From contig CAZOLJ010000089.1 in NCBI GenBank assembly GCA_964580575.1, positions 1 through 18,035 on the forward strand: a stretch of DNA of 18,035 nucleotides. Direction: 5' to 3'. Source of the stretch: CAVPDE01 sp964580575 (lineage in GTDB: Bacteria; Desulfobacterota; DSM-4660; Desulfatiglandales; HGW-15). Shown here in pieces: positions 14,224 through 18,035 of this stretch (position 1 is the first letter of the stretch; the number at the start of each line of letters is the position of its first letter). A program made the translations under genes and the position numbers. Under the pieces are notes generated by a model. That model was not told the DNA's origin, made no database searches, and saw nothing but the letters and a program-made list of their open reading frames with translations.

Positions 14224-15048
14224 ATGACAGAGTATCATCAGCTGTTCAGGGAGATTCTCGACCGTGGTCCTTCCGCCGAGACCCTTGGCCTTGTTCTGGC
14301 GGAACTCAAGAGGCTCGGCCACACCCGGACAGTCATCCAGGAGTGCATCCGCGCGCTCCGGAACCATCCGGACGACCTGTCCCTTCGGCTGATTCTTGCA
14401 GAGGCTTACGTTGGCGAGGGCCTTTTCTCGCAGGCTGAGGCGGAAATCCAGACAGCCCTCGCCCAGCTGGATCGGTATGCGTCAGCCTATTGGCTCCAGT
14501 CCGAGATCTACCGCAACCAGAAGAGAAATGAGGAGGCGCTTCGGTCCCTCAAGACCTACCTGGCCCTTCGTCCGCAGGACGAGAGGGCTCTGGATCTTCT
14601 GAAGGAGATGGAAATCCCGGAAGCCGCTCCGGCGACTGAAGTTGCGCCGATCCAGGAGGAGATCACCGAACCGATGACAGCCGAAACGACGGAATCACCC
14701 GTTCCGAAGGGGATTGAGCCCTTGGAAGTTGAAGCGGAAAAGCCCGAATTGCGGTTTGATGAGGAGGTGCTGTCCGAAATTGCAACACCGACTCTGGCCG
14801 AGGTGTATGTCAATCAGGGACAGATCCAGGAAGCCGTCCGCATCTACGAAAGAGTCATCGCCCAGAATCCTAAAGACCAGGCCTCGGTCATGCGGCTTCA
14901 AGAGCTCAGGGACATGCGGATGGCTGAACCTCCACCGCCGGAGCGACCGGCTCCCAGCGCAGAGCAGAGGAAAGAGAGAACGATCGCCATCCTGGAATCC
15001 TGGCTGACCAACATACACAAGATGTCCGAGGACAGGCTTTCCGCCTAA
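14224..15048 (+). CDS. Tetratricopeptide repeat (TPR) protein
   Basis: The 274-aa product has no signal peptide. TPR-like helix pairs occur near 36-70 (LSLRLILAEAYVGEGLFSQAE), 70-125 (ASAYWLQSEIYRNQKRNEEAL) and, after an acidic Glu/Pro/Thr-rich linker (about 130-185), near 190-230 (LAEVYVNQGQIQEAVRIYERV). A Pro-rich stretch PPPPERPAP (about 238-246) precedes a C-terminal helix with ILESWLTNI. The family mediates protein-protein contacts, and no specific partner can be named. The start is preceded by AGGAGG and GGGGAG. It lies between the FtsB-like and MetE-core-like genes on the same strand. Confidence 0.82.
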   Translation: MTEYHQLFREILDRGPSAETLGLVLAELKRLGHTRTVIQECIRALRNHPDDLSLRLILAEAYVGEGLFSQAEAEIQTALAQLDRYASAYWLQSEIYRNQKRNEEALRSLKTYLALRPQDERALDLLKEMEIPEAAPATEVAPIQEEITEPMTAETTESPVPKGIEPLEVEAEKPELRFDEEVLSEIATPTLAEVYVNQGQIQEAVRIYERVIAQNPKDQASVMRLQELRDMRMAEPPPPERPAPSAEQRKERTIAILESWLTNIHKMSEDRLSA

Positions 15049-15098
15049 AGCACTCACGTCCTCACCACAGGGACAGTAGAGGCACGGAGGGTGCTTGA

Positions 15099-16157
15099 AT
15101 GACGCAGCGCACAGCCTTGGACTTTCACTTCTTAGCCACCGGCATAGGCAGCGTCCCTTATCTCGACGTGGACGGCACCTGTCGGCGCATCCTCGAAGCA
15201 TGCTCCCACATCCCCTTTTGGCCTCAGTTTGTGCAGCGCAGTCACCTTGAAGACATGGTTGTCCAGTTCACCGAGGCTCTCCCCTTTCTGGAAATTGCTG
15301 AGGATCGCAAGGTGCTCATCACCGAGCATGGGCACGCCGAAGAGGAACTGCTCGCCTTTTATGACCGATTTCTCGCCGAGGACGTGGAGCACTTCGCTCT
15401 CAGCGAGAACTACGTACCCGGTCTCTATGAAATGCTCGCCCTAATCGGCCGGGAGCCTGAGAAGTACGGCCCCTTCATCAAAGGACACACGGTCGGGCCT
15501 GTGACCTTCGCCGCAGCGATCAGAGATCGGGAGGGAAGGAACCTCTTTTCCTATCCGGATTTTTCCGAAACCTTTGTGAAGGCGCTGGCCATTCGCAGCC
15601 TGTGGCAGGTCCGGGAGCTTGGCAAGTCAGGCAAGACACCCATCCTGTTTCTGGACGAGCCTTACCTGGCCGGGTATGGTTCGGCCTTTACGCCGGTCCA
15701 GCGCCACGAGGTGGTGGCCATGATCAAAGAGGTGGTGGACTACGTGAGGGAAAGGTCCAAGGCGATCATCGGGATTCACTGCTGCGGCAACACGGACTGG
15801 TCCATGATCATCGAAGCCGGGCCGGACATCGTGAGCTTCGACGCCTTCTCTTATCTGGATTATTTTTTCCTCTACCCGGCCGAGCTCCGGCGCTTTATCG
15901 AAACAGGCGGGGCCATTGCCTGGGGCATCGTGCCCACCTTCGGGTTCACAGGCAGGGAAACCGTTGACGACTTGTCCAGCCGCCTCCAAGAGGGCCTCGC
16001 AAAACTTCATGCTCTGGGCCTGGATCCCGGCCGAGTGGCCAAGCAATCCTTGCTCACGCCGGCGTGCGGCATGGGAACCATGACGCCGGCGGCCGCCGAG
16101 CGCGTCCTTGCTCTTTTGGGAGGGCTTTCAGCCAGGTGGGTCCAGAACATCGGATGA
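15099..16157 (+). CDS. MetE-core-like / UROD-superfamily barrel protein, putative methyltransferase
   Basis: The 352-aa product reads as a single TIM barrel related to the C-terminal half of cobalamin-independent methionine synthase. Features shared with MetE: GIGSVP near the N-terminus (15-20), LDEPYL (185-190) matching the DEP homocysteine-contact motif, HCCGN with His227 and Cys229 (HxC zinc ligands), and TPACGMG with Cys323 as the last zinc ligand. The position of the fourth ligand, Glu in MetE, appears to hold Asp248 in VSFDAF. The N-terminal folate-binding half is absent. It could be a folate-independent methionine synthase or another methyl or alkyl transferase. GGAGGG lies upstream of the ATG. 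It is the last gene of the plus-strand group. Confidence 0.72.
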   Translation: MTQRTALDFHFLATGIGSVPYLDVDGTCRRILEACSHIPFWPQFVQRSHLEDMVVQFTEALPFLEIAEDRKVLITEHGHAEEELLAFYDRFLAEDVEHFALSENYVPGLYEMLALIGREPEKYGPFIKGHTVGPVTFAAAIRDREGRNLFSYPDFSETFVKALAIRSLWQVRELGKSGKTPILFLDEPYLAGYGSAFTPVQRHEVVAMIKEVVDYVRERSKAIIGIHCCGNTDWSMIIEAGPDIVSFDAFSYLDYFFLYPAELRRFIETGGAIAWGIVPTFGFTGRETVDDLSSRLQEGLAKLHALGLDPGRVAKQSLLTPACGMGTMTPAAAERVLALLGGLSARWVQNIG

Positions 16158-16170
16158 CTTGAGATTACCT

Positions 16171-16204
16171 CGGCCGGGGCAGAGGCCTCTAAGGCCCTGG
16201 GCCG
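16171..16204. terminator. Possible bidirectional hairpin between convergent genes
   Basis: CGGCC (16171-16175) pairs with GGCCG (16200-16204). Inside it GGGC (177-180) pairs with GCCC (194-197), with a small bulge and a 13-nt loop that contains AGAGGCCTCT. It lies just past the MetE-core-like gene and overlaps the stop of the small lipoprotein gene from the other strand. There is no T-tract on either side, so intrinsic termination is only a guess. The remainder of 16205-16444 holds the lipoprotein gene and its leader. Confidence 0.35.
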
Positions 16205-16356
16205 CAGTAAACCGCGCCCCACCCACACACCTCCCGCTGACTGTATGGATAGGATGGGCCATAATCGGTCGAATCCGACGTCGATGCGAACTTCGCGCAA
16301 CCCGACATCCACAAGAGACAGGACAACATCAGGAAAGCAATCATTCGCCTGAGCAT
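16189..16356 (-). CDS. Small putative lipoprotein, 55 aa
   Basis: On the minus strand an ATG at 16354-16356 opens 55 codons that end at TAG (16189-16191). GGGAG lies 8 nt upstream of the start. The N-terminus MLRRMIAFLMLSCLLWMSGC is a classic lipoprotein signal: two arginines, a hydrophobic core and a lipobox ending in SGC with Cys20 as the lipidation site. The mature part is only about 36 residues, Ser/Tyr/Pro-rich, and ends in a Cys44 and Cys51 pair in a Gly-rich tail (CGWGAVYCGPGP). It lies 88 nt after the GH13 gene on the same strand and may be co-transcribed with it. The function is unknown. Its size means standard gene calling could miss it. Confidence 0.65.
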   Translation of the reverse strand: MLRRMIAFLMLSCLLWMSGCAKFASTSDSTDYGPSYPYSQREVCGWGAVYCGPGP

Positions 16357-16444
16357 CTTTCTCTCTCTCCCTTATTGGCTCTCGTCACATCGCTCCTGCA
16401 CCGCAGCATCACTTCCCACTCACCGCTCCGGGTCAAGGCACCGT

Positions 16445-17926
16445 TCAGAAGACCGTGCCTTCCCATTGCAGGAAATGAGATTTCCACGCCTCCAGGTCCA
16501 CATACAGCCCCTCATCCACCATCTCATCTCCGTCCCGCTCGTAGCGCTCCCCGTTCATCACGTCCACGAGCAGGCACGTCCGGCCCTTCAGGTCGGTCCA
16601 TGGCAGGAGGACGCGGCCCTGGCACCTCGTGTGCGAGAGGTTGATGACCACCAGGAATTTCTCTTCCCCTTGGCGCCAGCACCAGGCGACAAGGTTGACA
16701 TAGCTCGGGTTGTCCGGCCAGCCGCTCCTCTCGCAGAGGCTCCACGCTCCCTCTTTGAAGGCAGGGCTGCGGATCACCTTGACCAGACCTCTGTAAAAGG
16801 CCTGGAGATCCTCATCCGCTCCCTCTTGAGGCTTCCGGCCGAGCTGCACAGGGAGCTTGACCCTCCGGCCTTCGAACTGGCCTTGGTGAAAGAGCTTGGC
16901 TCCGGGCAACGTCGCCACCGCCACAGCGGCGGCGCGGGCTTTGTCCGGAGAAAAAGCCGATGCAGCCCTCGGCTCATCGTGGTTTTCAAGAAAGCGAACC
17001 AGCTTGTTCTGGTAGCTCACGTCCGCCGTCAGGTGAAGACGGATATTCTCCGCACTGCCGCAGATCAATCGATCGTAAAGCCGCTTGTCGTAGCAGTAGT
17101 CAAACCCCTGCTGCTGCAGCTCCCACTCCAGATCCCAGTATGCTTCAGCGACAAAGAGGAAGTCAGGATACCTTTCCCGCACCGCCCCGATCACTTCCTT
17201 CCAGTATTCGGATTTCGGGCGCGGCCCGGCACGATCCCCCCACGTTCTTTCAAAGATCGAGCTGATCATCAGCATAGCCATATCGCAGCGTATGCCGTCG
17301 CACTGATCGGCAATACTGGAGACCGTCTCGACGACCGCCCGGCGCAGTCCCGGGTGAAACGCGTTCACCTGGGCCGTATCGGTCCAGGGCGGGAAGTAGG
17401 GATCCCGGCCGCACGCAAGGACCTTTCCGTCCGCCACGAAAAACTCATTGGGCGCGCCTACGAGATCTTCTCCGCTTCCCTGGATAAAGTACTTGGGAAA
17501 GTCGTAGACCCACGGGTGGTCCGGCGCCACGTGGTTCGGCACAAAGTCAAGAATCAGCCGCATGCCTCGTCTCGCAAGCTCCGCACGCGCTTCGGCCAGT
17601 CCCTGCGCGCCACCGAGACTTTTATCCACCTCGTAGCTGTGCACGCAGTAGGGAGACCCTACCACGTCCTCCGGGGAATAGTCCGGCAAGGCTTTTCGGT
17701 ACTCCGGCTGAAGCACCGGCAGGGTTCGCGCGATGCGGGTCCCGATCGGGCTTCGCTCCCACACGCCCATCAGCCACACCGCCTCCGCTTCCGTTGAAGC
17801 GAGGGCATCCCACTCCGACCCAGGGATCGAACCCAGGGTAAGCGATCGGTGAACCTTCTGCTTCAACTCGTGAAGCCACACCCAGGTGTTGATCTCATAG
17901 ATCACCGGATTCTTGGGCCAGGGCAT
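16445..17926 (-). CDS. GH13 alpha-amylase-family glycoside hydrolase, cytoplasmic
   Basis: The 493-aa product lacks a signal peptide, so it probably acts on internal alpha-glucans such as glycogen or maltodextrin. Numbered from the ATG at 17926, it shows GH13 region I DFVPNH (127-132), region II GIRCDMAM with the nucleophile Asp215, region III VAEAYWD with the acid/base Glu261, and region IV ENHDEPR with Asp317. The triad is therefore complete. A beta-domain (about 405-490, LVVINLS / VDVMNGE) closes the protein. This ATG has GGAGGT 8 nt upstream. An upstream in-frame TTG (17957-17959) overlaps the promoter -10 and is rejected. Exact specificity (amylase, trehalose- or glucan-modifying) cannot be read from the sequence. 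Confidence 0.85.
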   Translation of the reverse strand: MPWPKNPVIYEINTWVWLHELKQKVHRSLTLGSIPGSEWDALASTEAEAVWLMGVWERSPIGTRIARTLPVLQPEYRKALPDYSPEDVVGSPYCVHSYEVDKSLGGAQGLAEARAELARRGMRLILDFVPNHVAPDHPWVYDFPKYFIQGSGEDLVGAPNEFFVADGKVLACGRDPYFPPWTDTAQVNAFHPGLRRAVVETVSSIADQCDGIRCDMAMLMISSIFERTWGDRAGPRPKSEYWKEVIGAVRERYPDFLFVAEAYWDLEWELQQQGFDYCYDKRLYDRLICGSAENIRLHLTADVSYQNKLVRFLENHDEPRAASAFSPDKARAAAVAVATLPGAKLFHQGQFEGRRVKLPVQLGRKPQEGADEDLQAFYRGLVKVIRSPAFKEGAWSLCERSGWPDNPSYVNLVAWCWRQGEEKFLVVINLSHTRCQGRVLLPWTDLKGRTCLLVDVMNGERYERDGDEMVDEGLYVDLEAWKSHFLQWEGTVF

Positions 17927-17958
17927 GGGAATCCACCTCCCTCCTTCATCCCGCTTCA

Positions 17959-17988
17959 ATTATACAGGCAGATGGTTCGAAAAGCCAA
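17959..17988 (-). promoter_or_regulatory. Promoter of the GH13 gene
   Basis: On the minus strand a perfect TATAAT (17959-17964) is preceded after an 18-nt spacer by TTGGCT (17983-17988). The start site would fall near 17952, giving a leader of about 25 nt that contains the GGAGGT ribosome site. This placement rules out the TTG at 17959 as a start codon. Confidence 0.6.
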
Positions 17989-18035
17989 AGGAATACTCGC
18001 CCTCACCTGAGCGGTATTTGGATTTGGGAAAAGCA

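Noticed and set aside
16466..17797. 443-codon plus-strand frame opposite the GH13 gene
   Set aside because: Antisense shadow of a gene with all GH13 catalytic motifs and a promoter.

Overview
The window looks like a chromosomal segment of a Gram-negative, probably anaerobic member of the Desulfobacterota (old Deltaproteobacteria). This is an inference. It rests on the gene mix (tig-clpP-clpX-lon block, a DUF6178-like protein, a NEW3-ABC cassette, exbB/exbD followed by a short septum-initiator protein), a lipobox protein, and degenerate short-period palindromic repeats in the gaps. No phage, plasmid, IS or CRISPR signal was seen. It reads as core or house-keeping chromosome with some lineage-specific genes.

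Layout. (1) 1-340: tRNA-Asp(GUC) and tRNA-Val(UAC), both on the minus strand behind a good sigma70-type promoter, separated by a 7-bp-period repeat array. (2) 451-6140, minus: tig, clpP, clpX, lon, a protein-quality-control operon (nascent-chain chaperone, ClpXP protease, Lon protease) behind a consensus TTGACA-N16-TATAAT promoter. (3) 6141-6569: gap with an inverted 8-bp-period repeat array. (4) 6570-6866, minus: a 98-aa protein of unknown function with its own promoter. (5) 7121-10446, plus: an FmdB-type zinc-ribbon protein followed by an apparent ABC-2 export system (membrane-anchored NEW3-domain protein, ATPase, permease), tightly packed. (6) 10447-10706: repeat-rich gap. (7) 10707-12419, minus: large DUF6178-like protein of unknown function. 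(8) 12579-16157, plus: ExbB/TolQ-like and ExbD/TolR-like proton-channel pair, an FtsB/DivIC-like protein, a TPR protein, and a stand-alone MetE-core-like (UROD/MetE superfamily) barrel enzyme. (9) 16189-16356, minus: a 55-aa small lipoprotein gene that is easy to miss. (10) 16445-17926, minus: a cytoplasmic GH13 alpha-amylase-family enzyme with all three catalytic carboxylates and a TATAAT promoter.

Most notable: four separate gaps (94-211, 6361-6460, 10457-10496, 14009-14151) hold degenerate arrays with a strict 7- or 8-bp period. Three of them are head-to-head inverted pairs, and each gap has a different unit sequence. Other points of interest are dyads placed on or between promoter elements (tRNA-Val promoter; the divergent DUF6178/exbB promoters), the MetE-core-like enzyme with a nearly complete zinc site but no folate-binding half, and the hidden small lipoprotein.

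All calls come from reading the sequence by eye. Family names come from motif recognition and no database search was run.
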